Positions 12,201 to 23,707 of a stretch of 64,000 nucleotides of DNA are shown here, piece after piece; position 1 is the stretch's first letter; every line of letters starts with the position of its first letter. This DNA is from Symsagittifera roscoffensis (lineage: Eukaryota; Xenacoelomorpha; Acoela; Convolutidae), in the NCBI RefSeq assembly GCF_963678635.1, contig NC_087071.1:27267378-27331377 (forward strand), in the 5' to 3' direction. Below the pieces are notes generated by a model. It ran no database searches. It was given only the letters and a program-made list of their open reading frames with translations, and had not been told where the DNA came from. The position numbers and the translations under genes are program-made.

Positions 12201-12447
12201 CAACAGGAACCTTTGCGTCAATCTTATATCGGAAGTTGGCTTCGGAACTGGAGAATTGGTTATCAACGGCCATTATCACGACGCATTTTTTTTACTCAGC
12301 GAAGGAAACAATAAGATGTTTCACTTTTTCCCTTATTACAACATAAAAGATCAACTTACCTTTGAGTGGTTTAAATTGAATATAATGTGTGACGAACAAC
12401 CTTGGATATGTGCTAAACATCCTCCAGATGCGGAGCAAATTGTATAG
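9230..12447 (+). CDS. host gene of unknown family, last three exons
   Basis: Exon A 9230-9378 (acceptor tattttcag, donor GAG|GTGAGT, ends phase 1), exon B 10828-10961 (acceptor gttttag, donor AAG|GTAGTC, phase 0) and exon C 12193-12447 (acceptor tctgttatag) join in frame and end at TAG. The exon B and C translations align with an uninterrupted paralogue on the minus strand at 37635-38315. Shared features are a CC pair in exon B, a Y...DYS/TxxNKxLN stretch, VN(L/I)I(S/T)..GFG.G.L at the start of exon C, and WFK.N(I/V)MC..QPWIC at the end. That alignment confirms the exon joins. The paired cysteines suggest an extracellular or secreted protein. I do not recognise the family. The 5' exons are missing from view, and an AATAAA lies near 12607. 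Confidence 0.65.
9379..10827 (+). other. intron A-B of the host gene, with MITE
   Basis: A 1.45-kb AT-rich intron defined by the exon A donor and exon B acceptor. It contains the inverted-repeat element at 9943-10142 and otherwise nothing recognisable. Confidence 0.6.
9943..10142. mobile_element. 200-bp MITE inside the intron
   Basis: Terminal inverted repeats of 20 bp (CATTGCGAGACCAAACTGTG at 9943-9962 and the complementary end at 10123-10142) match at 18 positions. There is no coding capacity, and no clear target duplication can be assigned. It is a likely non-autonomous DNA transposon. Confidence 0.6.
10962..12192 (+). other. intron B-C of the host gene
   Basis: A 1.23-kb intron. It includes a diverged copy (about 11200-11480) of the dispersed repeat that is abundant at 34.8-36.4 kb. 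Confidence 0.6.
11200..11480 (+). repeat. diverged copy of dispersed repeat family
   Basis: It shares an ordered series of words with the units at 34851-36350: ttcttcaaacaaa, gacTAGCCATTTT, then GCTATTgACGCtTAAGC and GCGATTTAAT. The match is imperfect but collinear, so it is an older copy of the same family. Confidence 0.55.
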
Positions 12448-13625
12448 TTAGACACACAGATAAAACTTTGATTTTGAAAATTTCTGGCAATTTTATAGAA
12501 TATAAATTGTTTCAAGCGCATCAGCAGCCCGAGTGTTGATCGATACATACAAACCTCTAGATAAAAATTATATTCTGTCCAGCTTTTTTATCAAAAAGGC
12601 AAAAAAAATAAACAATTGAAAGTTCGGTTTTCTATTTTAGTATAGTATTTGAAAAAGCACTAAAATTTCTAAATTAAATTAATTTAATTCAGTATAAGTT
12701 ATTTCAGTTTTATTTAACTTGGAATAAAAAGAACATCAATGAATCAAATTAAGTCATATTCAATTCACAAACATAGTTATTGATGAGATATAAACGTTCA
12801 GAGATTTTCATTGCAAATTGTTTCCTCAATTCACTTTCTCTCAAAATTTTGTTTTCTATCGTATTGATGCAAGCAAATAACTCCGACGTTTCATCAAAAG
12901 TGACTATAAACATTTTGGTAAAACCCAATCGACAAAACATAACTTGAAATCGGAATGATGTTTTTCACATTTGTTGGAACTATTTTTGATACTCTTCTTC
13001 TCTCAAAATCAACAAAACTATTAAATTACTGAGAAGTTTACCCCACTGAAAATCCAGGTCATAATATCATTTGTGGAAGAAGCAGCTTTTTAATTTTTTT
13101 CCCGAGATTTTATTATAATCATTAAGAGCCAGATCATTAGAAAACGGGGTTATAGTTTTATTGAATCTAATCGTGATAAAAAGTATATAAAACATCCATT
13201 CTGATGATGAGAGAGCAAACACTCAACCTTTGTTCTTCAATTTAGGTTTTGTTCAGCGAAATTTGTTAGATAAATGACTTAACAGCTCGAAAAGTGTGTT
13301 TGTATTTAAAACTTCATATACAATTTTATAAAACAAAAGAATCAAGAAATGGGCCATTGAAGATGTCTTATATATTTTAAAAAAACTGAAGTAAAAACTT
13401 TTGTTTTCCGCTGTGAACTTGATTAACTTTTTAAAAGCAGCCTTGTAAAAAAAAGTTTGGGTTCAAACTGTAAAATTTAATTCAAATTGTAAAATTGGAA
13501 GTTGATAAAAGTCAAACTCAAGATATAATCTGCAGGCTATATTTGAAAAAACAATGAAAACTGGAAATAATCGCAAAAAGTAAGAAAGGTGTTCCTAAAT
13601 AATTTTGGGAGTTACGGAACATCAT
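12448..13625. other. intergenic, AT-rich
   Basis: Downstream flank of the host gene up to the Gypsy LTR. I see no gene or clear repeat. Confidence 0.4.
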
Positions 13626-13878
13626 TGTCATCCGGTCTGGATCGACAAACTAACCTTATATGTATGTTATTTATATTATTAAGAATCTTATGCTAAACGC
13701 CTAGATGGCTGGTCACTTGACCTTGGTAGACAGAGAGGACGAACTCTAACTGAAATAAGAATGAGAGTTGAGTTAATGTTATCTGTCAACTAGTCGTTTA
13801 TATCGCTCCGACTTAGAATTAAGGTTTATCGATCCAATCGGATTCAAGTGTTAGAATATCATACCCTCCGGTATGACA
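13626..13878 (+). repeat. 5' LTR of Gypsy family 1
   Basis: It begins TGTCATCCGG and ends CCGGTATGACA, giving short inverted ends. The start and end words match the LTR at 32925-33188. The sequence directly after the end is TGGCGCAGCAAGCAGG, a candidate primer binding site. The gag ATG (13878-13880) straddles the LTR boundary. Confidence 0.8.
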
Positions 13879-15199
13879 TGGCGCAGCAAGCAGGAAATTC
13901 CAAAAACCCACTGAATATTAACCCATTTTGGGAGAGAGCGTCGGCCAAATCACCACTCGAATGGACAAAGTGGGCAGCAATATTGGAAATGGCTGTATTT
14001 GCAAAGGATGGGATCGAAATCCGGAATTTATTGCGATCCAAACTAACACTTGTCGACCCTGTTGAGCCTGTATATGAAATTGAAATATATGAAATCGTGA
14101 GGTGTGCAATCCAGAAAAACGAGTTGGTTGGGAAAACCACGTCATAAAAGCCCGGGAGAAAGGGGTATTATGTAACTCATACAGATGGAACGAAGCAGAC
14201 GCACGGGTCCGGAGCTATCTTCTTCTCTGCCTGGGGGCAGAAGGCCAAAGACAAGTTCAACAAAAACGATCTAACCTTGTATTACACAATGTAACCACGC
14301 AAGAACTCATGACAGCATTGGAGGATATATTCGTTACTAATAGAATTGTAGCGTTCGAGCAATATAACTTTATTTGCCGTAAACAAAAGAAAACTGAAAG
14401 TCTGGAACAATTTCTTGCAGGCCTCGTCGAATTGGCCTCACGGGTTGATTGTGGAGACAGAGAAGATGAATGGGTTAGAGACGTGTTTACAGCGGAAAAA
14501 ATTGCGGAAAAAATTGCGGAAGAACTGTTAGCACAAACACGAACCCCACAAGACGCATACGAGTATGCAATTCGTCGAGAAAAAGGAATTGAACATAGTC
14601 GAACTATGAACATGAACCCATTCAGGGGACAAACTACACCAAAACAAGAACTCATACCTTATATAAACACTCGGGGTGGTCGATATAGTTCGGCAAATAA
14701 TCAAAACTCACAAAGAGATAGAGGCGGTTTCCGCGGTCGACCATATCCACGCGGATCACAAAATACAAGAGGACAAAAAAGAAATAACAATACAAACAGT
14801 TCAAAACAATGCTATAAGTGCGGAAACCAATACAATCAGAATCACCTGCAATTTTGCCCGGCGAAAGATAAAATTTGTTCAAAATGTGCCAAACGAGGTC
14901 ATTTTGCAAACGTTAAATATTTAGGAACCCGGCAGGATGAGCAACAGGAAGAAATAGAAACAGAAAGCCTCGAAACGGAAAACGATCCGGTAGCTTTTGC
15001 CGAGTTTACATCAAATAATGGATGGGATGAATATCAAATAGACAAATTTTCGGTTATGGCAATCGCTGAATCTTTTGAGATCAAGAATACAAATCTCCTG
15101 TCAGAAAATGATCTGAATGGACATGTAGTAAAAAAAAACAAAGGCAGAACAATTATTTGCTATTGCCGGCTCAGGAAGTTCAATGTCGTTTTTGAATGA
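13878..15199 (+). pseudogene. gag: gag of Gypsy family 1
   Basis: It encodes the capsid/nucleocapsid precursor. The frame starting at the ATG on the LTR/PBS junction runs to about 14110, where a one-base offset moves it into a second frame that continues to 15199. The capsid part is helical and charged and includes a 12-bp internal duplication (repeated IAEK near 14505). An Arg/Gly-rich segment (about 14670-14790) precedes the zinc knuckles. The first is C-x2-C-x8-H-x4-C near 14812. The second keeps CxxC and GH but has lost its last cysteine. The two-knuckle layout is typical of the K02A2.6-like branch of Gypsy elements. Confidence 0.75.
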
Positions 15200-15434
15200 A
15201 AAAACCGCACGGCGCATCCAAACAAAACAATAGATCAGCACTCTTCAAGTGTATCCCACCAGACGACACTGCCAGGAGTCTGGCATGTTACCATGGCGAA
15301 ACAATAAATCCGAAAGGAAGATTGATTATAACCATTGAATCAGGAGGCTGGAATATTCAATCAGCCCCATTTATCATTGTAGATGATCACAAAGCCAACA
15401 TAAGAGGACGCAACATACTACCACAAAAAGTTAA
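15196..15434 (+). pseudogene. protease fragment of Gypsy family 1, plus copy
   Basis: This part of the retropepsin region includes the ITIESGGWNIQSAPFIIVDD stretch and a GR(N)(I/L)LP motif. The DSG/DTG active site itself is not recognisable here. It ends abruptly where the inverted segment starts at about 15435. The same protein stretch recurs in plus orientation from about 16560 and in minus orientation at 16400-16545. Confidence 0.6.
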
Positions 15435-16548
15435 AATGTTGTTCCAGAGCAGCTCCTAATCATGTAGTAGAAGCATCGCATACGATGCGAGTGTCACGAT
15501 GTTGGTCAAAATGTTTTATTTTGTGTTATTCCAGCTACCAATTTAAATATGTTCTTGAAAGTTGTGTTATGCTCTGTTGACCAGTCAACTGGTTTGTTTT
15601 TTTTCTGTGTTTTTTAATAATGGGCGTAAAGCGGCAGCGGTTTGAGCTAATTTCGGTATATATCGTGTAAGATGGTTTATGGAGCCCTTAAACTTTTTTA
15701 GTTGTTTGAAAGTTTTTGGTGGTGATAGTTTTTCGATGGCCTCAGTTTTTCTTATAAGGGTTTTTGTTCCCTCGCTGTGAATGTTGAAACCTAATCACTC
15801 ATTTTGCTTGCATGCAAACTTACATTTATCCAATTATATCGCAAGATTTTCCTCGTCCAGTTTCTTCAGAATTGATTGCAACTTTTGTTTGTGAAGATCC
15901 AAAGATCCTTTTGTTACGATGAGTATATCGTCCAGATAGGCATAGGTGTTCGTAAAAATTGTAAGAGTTAGATCTATCGCTTTTTGAAATTCAGCTAGCA
16001 TATCCGTGAGGCCATAAAATCCTGTTTGGAACTGATAGATCCCAGTGGCGTTACCACCAAAAAGAATAAAGTTGCATTGTACTCTGGTTGTTTTATCCAA
16101 TGGGATTTGTGAATATGCGTAGCTGAGGTCGAGTGTTGAGAAAAGTGTTTGTTTGGATTTGTCTGATTTTACATCTATGCAATTTTGTCCAACAGCAATT
16201 CAATGTTGGGCATTTGATATTCGTTCTTGTGGATGAATTTGTTGATTTTCTTAGAATCTAACGCGCGTTTGACTGTTATGACAATTGGGCTAACAAATTG
16301 TCGATCTGAACATTTTGATTTCCGGATCTGATTGCTCTTGCTTGCGTACGGTTAACACATTTTGTTTTTGTGTTTTTTTGTATCAACCTGGCACATATTT
16401 GTGGTAGTATGTTGCGTCCTCTTATGTTGGCTTTTTGATCATCTACAATGATAAATGGGGCTGATTGAATATTCCAGCCTCCTGATTCAATGGTTATAAT
16501 CAATCTTCCTTTCGGATTTATTGTTTCACCATTATAACAAGCCAGATT
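15435..16548 (-). repeat. inverted duplication of protease-RT-RNase H segment
   Basis: Read on the minus strand, this segment carries the protease stretch (16503 downward), a reverse transcriptase piece with intact YLDD (15834-16100, motifs GFYGL and YAYLDDILIV) and the start of RNase H (near 15480). The plus strand carries the same modules from 16560 onward. At the right junction the two copies meet in a near-perfect palindrome (GTTTCACCATTATAACAA against its complement, centre about 16548). The minus copy keeps the YLDD that the plus copy has lost, so it probably came from a different or older template. Confidence 0.75.
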
Positions 16549-16559
16549 TCTGGTTTGTT

Positions 16560-18609
16560 ATAATTGTGAAACAATAATCCCGAAGGGACGAATAATTATA
16601 ACAATTGAATCGGGAGGCTGGAAGATTCAATCAGCCCCGTTCATCATTGTAGATGATCAAAAAGACAATATCATCGGACGCAATTTACTACCAAAAATCG
16701 GTGTCAGGCTAATTCAAGAAACAAACAAACAAACTGTATTGAACATTCGCGAACAAGAAGAATCGGATCCGGATATCAAACAATGGGTTAATGATAATTT
16801 CCAACAACTATGCATACGTATCGGAAAATCAAAAAATAACATGATGAAAACTGAATTCAGTAAAGACTTCATGCCAATACAACAGAAAGGACGACGTATT
16901 CCGGTACACTTACAGGAAAGAGTTGAAGGGGAGCTCAACAAATTGATGGATCAAAATCACATCATCAAATTAGATAAATGCTCGGACCAACAATTTATTG
17001 GTCCAATTGTTATCACAGTCAAAAAAGATCAAACAGTCAAACTCGCACTAGACTCTAAGAAATGCCCAACATTGAACTCCTGTTAGATAATATCGCGCAG
17101 GTGTTAAAATCAGACAAATCTCAACAAACACTATTTTCAACACTCGACCTTCGTTACGCATATTCACAAATCCCATTGGATAAAACGACCAAAGAACAAT
17201 GCAACTTTAGTCTTATTGGGGGCAACGCTACTGGAACTTATCAATTTTAAACAGGATTTTATGGCCTCACGGATATGCCAGCCGAATTTCAAAAAGCGAT
17301 CGATTTAATTCTTACAAATTGCACGAACACTTACGCTTATTTGGGCGATATTTTGATTGTCACAAAAGGATCGTTGGATACACAAAAACAAAAGTTACAA
17401 TCAGTTCGTAAAAAACTAGACGAAGAAAACTTACTTGGCAATATCATTGGATAAATGCAAGTTTGCATGCAAACAAGTTGAGTGGTTAGGACTTACTGTT
17501 TTTAGCGAGGGTACAAAACCAACTTGTAAAAAAAACTGAGGCTATTGAAAAACTATCACCACTAAAAACATTTAAACGACTAAAAAGTTTTATGGGTTCC
17601 ATACATCATCTCCGCGGTACATTCCAAAATTGGCACAAATCGCTGCCGCTTTACGCCCATTACTATACTAAAGAATAGACCACTCGAATGGTCCACAGAG
17701 CATAACACAGCATTTAAAAACATACTAAAAATGGTATCGGAAATAACACAAAACAAACACTTTGATCAACATCTAGATACTCGCATCGTATGTGATGCCT
17801 CAACTACAAGATTAGGAGCTGCAATCGAACAATTTTCACCAGAAGGTTGGGTTGCCGTAGCATATGCATCACGATTCTTGAAATCATTAGAGGGAAAATA
17901 TTCTGTCAACAAACTTGAATTGTTAGGGGTCGTGTGGGCAATCGAACTTTTGAAATACTATTTATATGGTAAACATTTTACCGTCATCACTGATCATCAA
18001 GCTTTAATCAGCGCGTTAAACGCAAGTGAGCGATCAAAAACAAGTCAAAGCGGGCTCACACGTTGGATTGGCCGATTAATTCCCTTTCACTTCGATATCA
18101 AACATCTCGCTGGGAGTAAAATAGGGCTAATTGACTACATGTCCCGAAATCCGGTCGGATTGGCAATACCCCCTAGTGAGTATGATGAGGAATTTGTTGT
18201 AGAATCAATTAGGGCATTCATTAATAACCTGAAAATGATTGACAATGTCATTCTAAACAATCTAGCCAATCAGAGCAAAGCACCATATGAGCTGATTAAA
18301 AAGCGCGCGGAAAACAAAGGGTTATTGAAAGCAGCTTCAAAAATTCAATTAGCAATGAAACATTCCAAACATTCCGCAACCGGTCATTCTCAAACTAACA
18401 ACACAAATCAGTCTTACTCAAAATCTGCTGAAAATCAGTCAACTCTCTTCCGATCCAAACAATTTCAATTTCAGACAAACCGGAAAAACTTTGTGCACAA
18501 AATTTCAATTAACGAATGTCACAACGCAGCTATGAGCCGTAAAGATATCAAGGGATTCAATGAAGGATACATCCCAACGGAGCTAAAATCATCGGATACA
18601 AGAGGATGA
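16560..18609 (+). pseudogene. pol: protease end, RT and RNase H of Gypsy family 1
   Basis: The plus-strand pol resumes with the protease stretch at 16590. RT follows (QQKGRRIPVHLQERV, then LDLRYAYSQIPL, then GFYGLTDMPAEFQ), interrupted by a TAA at 17248-17250 and frame breaks near 17085 and 17450. The catalytic box near 17335 reads YAYLGDILIV, with the first Asp of YLDD replaced by Gly. RNase H begins near 17770 with CDASTTRLGAAIE and runs through VITDHQALISAL to DYMSRNP near 18150. A polar linker continues to the TGA at 18607. Confidence 0.75.
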
Positions 18610-20273
18610 CTCGCTCCACGGGAAAACTGGCAAGGCCCATCAGATAGGGAAGAAAGCCTTTCGGACCCCAGATGGCATAAAAGACCTCCCACCTAGGGAA
18701 AGAAAGGTTACCCTGAAGTAAAAAAGTCACCACAGCAAGAACACACCAAACAAACATCAACGCCCGTAAGGGACGCCAGGGAGGTAAAGAAAACCGACAC
18801 TTGCAAAAAATCGAAATTCCCGGAGATCACCTTCACAAATACAAATACATCCGGAAACAAACGGATCGGATCATTTCAGGCTGCAACATGAAAACGACGA
18901 CGACTCAAACACAATCGACTACTACAGCAGCAACTACACAAACATTTACATCCGAACCACGAACTACAACAACTTCTACACAAACACCCGAAAAAACCAA
19001 AAACATAGTAACGGATATTTATGTCGGGTAGATCCGAAAATCTGCGCACAAGAGGTGCTGGCACACAACATTGAACCGCCAACAATGGGACCCCCATTAG
19101 AAGCCAGTCACGAAATGATAATAGACGAACTGGTCGCTACGGTGGAGAAAACTACAAATACAGTGGAATCGGAGGAGGACACGCCTTTGTTTAGACAAAA
19201 ACTACAACGAGTATTGGGAGTTCGTTTTATCACCGCAGCCACCAAGAAAGATCGAAACCTTCGCCCCTTATCAACTTTGTCAAAAAGAGGGATTGGGAAG
19301 CAATCAAGGCTTCCTACGGCCAGTACTGGTATAACATCAGAAACAGACTCCATGTCCTAGAGGATTGCCTACTCATAGACGAAAGAATAGTCATCCCTAC
19401 AGAGTTGGGGCAAACAGTGCTCGATAGTCTGCATCTGACGCACCCTGGATCGGCAGCGATGCTGGACTTTAGCAACCATGTATGGTTTCCGCATAATCAG
19501 ATGGCACAAAATTGCAAACACTCCACCGAACAAGGTAAAAATTTAAAACACATCATCGGCAAAAAACATTCGTTCCAAGTAAAACCAGTAGTTGAACCAA
19601 ATGAGGAAGTACAATTAGATTTTGCAGGATCCCTTCTGGATGAACTAAATAAAGAGGCATATAATTTAGTCGCAACAGATAAGTGGTCAAAACTCCCAAC
19701 GGCAAAAGTCGTTACAAACAAAACAGCAGATATTGTTATTAAACTTATGCAACGATACATTTCAAACAACGGGGTCCCCGCAGGATAAGGTGTGACCAAG
19801 CACAAACATTTAGAGCTAAGAAATTTCAACTCTTTTGTTATACAAACAATATTATGTTACTATTTGCACCGGTGGATGACCATACAGCAATAGGGGGAGT
19901 TGATAGAATGATACAAACTTTGAAACGTAGATTAGCGGTTATGAGAATTGACAAAACGAATACATCATACAAACTCGCTTCAGATGTAGCACAAATTATC
20001 GAACCACTCAGAATTACACCGCATAGCGTAACAAAAATTTCACCATTTGACGCACACATGGGACGTACACCAAACACACCTTTATCAAACTTAGCAACTA
20101 ATAGTTCACCTAACAATTTGAATTGGGAGAATGCAAAACCTGCATGTTTAGATCGCAAGAATCTTACAAAGCCGCTCCTACCCGCGGAAGTAATGCATGA
20201 CTTACAACGATGGTCGGCAGACGAAGTATCCAGCAACAAACGAGATCAAAACTCCAAATGCTGCGGGACGTAA
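18610..20273 (+). pseudogene. pol: integrase region of Gypsy family 1
   Basis: Broken frames carry a Thr-rich linker (18890-19030), then the integrase. The zinc domain HLTHPGSAAM near 19430 is followed by a degraded Cys part. The first catalytic Asp is in QLDFAG near 19617, the second in RCDQAQTFRAKKF near 19790 (reached only in another frame), and the Glu position reads GGVDRM near 19905, an Asp substitution. At least two frameshifts (near 19270 and 19785) and a missing Cys make it non-functional. Confidence 0.7.
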
Positions 20274-20490
20274 CAACACAACAGAAAGACACAGGTGCAA
20301 AATCTAAAGCTATGGAACTAGTCAAAGATAAGTTGAACATAAGGTATAAGGGATTACAAACAACGGTAGACAAAAACACGAAAAAACGGATAGATCAGGT
20401 AGCACGGAAAACAATAAGAATAGCAACCAAAGTAAAGGACCCGAGAACGTTCGAACAGAAATATAAAAACATAGACGGCGAGATTGAGAG
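20210..20490 (+). pseudogene. basic C-terminal pol tail of Gypsy family 1
   Basis: A lysine/arginine-rich stretch (KDKLNIRYKGLQTTVD ... QVARKTIRIATKVKDPRTFE) matches the segment at 31700-31880 in the second copy at roughly two of three residues. Homology stops near 20480, marking the truncated end of this element. The tail probably follows the integrase and may bind nucleic acid, which is inference from charge only. Confidence 0.65.
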
Positions 20491-22108
20491 ATGGTGCAGC
20501 AAGTTTCGGGCTCGGCTTTTAACTTTGTTTCTGGCAGCGAACATTCTTAGTTGAAATACTAAACAGCTCAAAGAGTAAACAAAGTACGGAGCATGAAAAC
20601 CTTTTAATACAAAAAACTCAAATAGAAACCCGAGGACAAAATTCTATAGAAAGCTAACCATGAGAAAAACTGTGAAAAACTTTGGAATTGATCTATAGAA
20701 ACTAGTTGGAAACTGGCAAAAGTAAAAATCAAGGACGTTCCGAACGCTTTCGTTGAAAAATTTCTTCACGCCTGAATGCTCATAGTTATCAGAGAAGTGT
20801 GCATATATCAGAAAATAGAACTTTCTCTTAAAACAAGTGAAGTGTTTTTTATAATAAAAACTGATTCCAACTGGGCAGTTTTTTCGCAAAAGCTTTTCCG
20901 TGAGTGAAGAGTAATTTAATTTCTTTATTATGCCTTATAGGAGTAGTCAAATTAGCTCTAAGTTCATAATTGTTATGGCCCTTAATCAGACAATACTCTG
21001 ACCTATAGACAGAAAAGAAAACTATATGATATTAATAATCAATTGTTTCGCAGCAGAAACTGAAACTTATTTTTTACCAGTAAAAAAAATCTACAAATAA
21101 AACACTAAGAAAAAAATTGCTGGCAATTTAGGCAGCTTATTTTGATCATTGGTAATAAATTTTCATTGAAATGACAGTAGAACGGGAAATGGGCACTCTA
21201 TTTCACAAAAATTATCTTTAACAAAAATTTAACAAAAATTATCTTTTTTACATTGTTTTTACTTAAAGCGACGCCAAACTCGGTTTTCTAACATATTATT
21301 TATAAATTTTTTCATCAAAGCAGTTTGGAACGAAAAACAGAGCTAGAAAATACACAAATTTGGCTCCCAGGAAAAAAAAACATCAGTGACACGGTGATAA
21401 TTTTTATGGAAGAAATGCCGTCGAGTCTTCAAGCAAACATTTGCCATTGGCTGTTTTTCCTGACTTTCAAAATTCATTCAATTTTTGTTTCACATCAAGT
21501 GCTCCTCATCAAACTAGATGCAGACTGAGAATGAACTCATTATTAATGCAGACAAATAAGATGCACTCCGAATCAGCTTTTTAACAAATACTCAGAATCA
21601 TTATGTTCAAAGTTTTTTTTAAAACGAGAAATTTGAAATCGAAGATTCTGCGCGGTAGCTTGGCATTAATTTGGATGAGAATTCAATTGAGTTTTGTAAA
21701 CTGAACTAATAAGTGTCATAGCTAAATATTTTGCGGAAGTAGGTCAATTTAGATCTCACGGCATAAATTGCTGATACATTTTTGAAGTTCTTAGTTTTGT
21801 CTCATATTAGTTATAATGGATTTTTTTTCTGTAGATTACAACAAAAACTGTTGATAATCTGTTTGAATCGATAATTAAACTCTTTAGTAAAAGTTTGCTT
21901 TTGAAAAAAGTTTGACAGATGTCGTGACCTACTTTTGAAAACAGAATTCTTCCTGCAGAACTGATCGTAGCAAAAATTTTTGCTGAAAACTTTTGAATTG
22001 TTTACTAAACACGCAAAATTTATGACTTGAAAAAATCAGGCAAAAACATCAAAAAATACGTCAAACAACAGATCGAAAAGAGCAAGTAGTTTTTTTGAAA
22101 TATATGTG
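20491..22108. other. non-coding, AT-rich
   Basis: No gene, RNA or organised repeat is recognisable. Short open frames here are of random composition. Confidence 0.45.
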
Positions 22109-22290
22109 CGCGGTTTTTGAGCGGTTTTTTTGGATAAACCGCTCAAAACCGTTCAAATCTTGCGCGGTTTTTGAGCGGTTTTTTTAGAGTAACCGGTCAA
22201 AAACCGCTCAAACCGCTCATTTTGAAGCAAGATTTTGAGCGTAATCGTCTAAAAAAAACCGCTCAAACCGCTCAAATCTTGCTTCAAATT
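22109..22290. repeat. GAGCGGTTTTT palindromic repeat array
   Basis: The words GAGCGGTTTTTT and AAAAACCGCTC alternate at least four times, with larger units (GCGCGGTTTTTGAGCGG) repeated and facing their complements. A pair TTTGAAGCAAGATTT / AATCTTGCTTCAAA frames the right half. The whole stretch can fold into nested stems. It could be a MITE remnant or a structured satellite fragment. Confidence 0.7.
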
Positions 22291-22637
22291 AGGTGAAAAA
22301 TCTCGTCTCGGGTACCCCATTTTCAAATCTTTTGATCCCATATGAAACTCTTTTATAGCTCGCAAGGAACTAACAGCCAGGAGCCCTAAGAAGACCCAGG
22401 TCCTCATAATTCTTTTGCCTGTAATCATTGATCCACCTCCTTTGCCAGGACTCTCAACCTTTTGAACTCTTTTATTAGTACAGTTTTTCCTCTAATCAAA
22501 CAGCAGAAATTCTCATTCCTGATGAGTTTAAGGGTTTAGAACTCTACCCAACCCAATCTATCCCTGTTTAAAAAGAACAGTAACCCAAGTTGACCCCTCT
22601 TCATTCGCGATTACGATCAATCCAACATTTGACTCAT
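22291..22637. other. non-coding
   Basis: Nothing recognised. It is slightly more GC-rich than its neighbours. Confidence 0.35.
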
Positions 22638-22760
22638 CCAATAAAAAATAACCCCTAATTACACACAATAAAAAATTACCCCTAAAATCACCCCTAAAAC
22701 CACCACAATATAAAATTACCCCTATCACTCAATAAAACATTACCCCTAATTACTGACCTT
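22638..22760. repeat. degenerate minisatellite (AATAAAAnTTACCCCTAA)
   Basis: About five imperfect units built on CAATAAAA followed by TTACCCCTA, with unit lengths of roughly 20-30 bases. The pattern is visible by eye, but unit borders vary. Confidence 0.6.
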
Positions 22761-23422
22761 CATTCATCTATAGTTTTTTGTCTAAAACTAACCATGTTTG
22801 GTAAAACGAGTACTAAAGAGCTTGGCCATCATTTACGGTACTGAAAACTGAAAAAATCACAAATATGTGCAAACAAAAATTATTCAACGTAATCAATTAT
22901 ATCTTCAAAATTCGGCAAGCTTTTGCTGTCTATTTCAGAAAGAAAGGCTTCAATCAGCCATTTTTTTGATGAGATATGATTCAAATTAAATGTTTTTTGA
23001 AAATCCGCTGTAGATTGCCTAATTTTTAAAGTATTCTCCTTCTAAGTTTTATCAAAAAGTCGAATTAAAATTTGATGCAGTCCAAATATTTTAATTATTT
23101 AAGTACTTTTCTTGAGGCAAGATTACTAACTAAACTTCTGAAACCATTTGGATTGCGTTGAAACTTATAGTTTGGATGGATAATCTAAATCTGCTCAATC
23201 AAATTAACTGACAAAAACGTATTAAAGTTTCTTGAATTAAAAAAAAGAAGAAGAAGAATTTGTTTATCGAAATTACAGATTATATTTCTAAACAATTTTC
23301 AAATTAGAATAACTGCATATAACTTTGAAAGGATAGATAACGAGATCAGCTGGTCTGCTTCAAATCTACTTTGTCTATATAAACACAACGAAATGAGTAT
23401 ATATGCATACAAGAAAGAAGAG
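22761..23422. other. non-coding, AT-rich
   Basis: No gene or repeat recognised. Confidence 0.4.
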
Positions 23423-23494
23423 GTTCCCAGATGGGATCAAACCAATGAATCCGGCGATGAACCCTGACGCTTTACCGCTGCGCCATGGACGGTA
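23423..23494 (-). repeat. tRNA-derived sequence (A and B boxes), SINE-like
   Basis: On the minus strand an A box (TGGCGCAGCGG, complement of 23475-23485) precedes a B box (GGTTTGATCCC, complement of 23433-23443, one mismatch to GGTTCGAnnCC) at tRNA-like spacing. The acceptor and T stems do not pair well, so it is not a functional tRNA but probably a tRNA-derived SINE head or tRNA relic. Confidence 0.55.
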
Positions 23495-23707
23495 CGATCA
23501 CTTTGTAAATAAATAAAATTTGTAACGAACAAATTCACTTAAAAACTAATTTAAATAGCTAATTTTTTTGCCCTTTTTCTCTCTCTTTTTACATTCTCCT
23601 ATTCTGCCCATTTACCTTTCCTTACTCATTCCTGGTTTATTATCCCTCTGTTAGATTTAACCCAGTAAACTCCTGAGCCCTTAGTACCCCTTTAATTTTC
23701 ACGTCAC

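Larger units (their letters stand above)
13626..20490 (+). mobile_element. decayed Ty3/Gypsy retrotransposon, family 1
   Basis: A 5' LTR (13626-13878) is followed by gag, protease, RT, RNase H and integrase segments in order on the plus strand. The copy is inactive: frames are broken by shifts and stops, the RT box reads YLGD instead of YLDD, an inverted duplication of the protease-RT-RNase H part sits at 15435-16548, and there is no 3' LTR. Homology to the second copy (31584-33188) ends near 20480, so the 3' end was lost by truncation. Confidence 0.85.
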
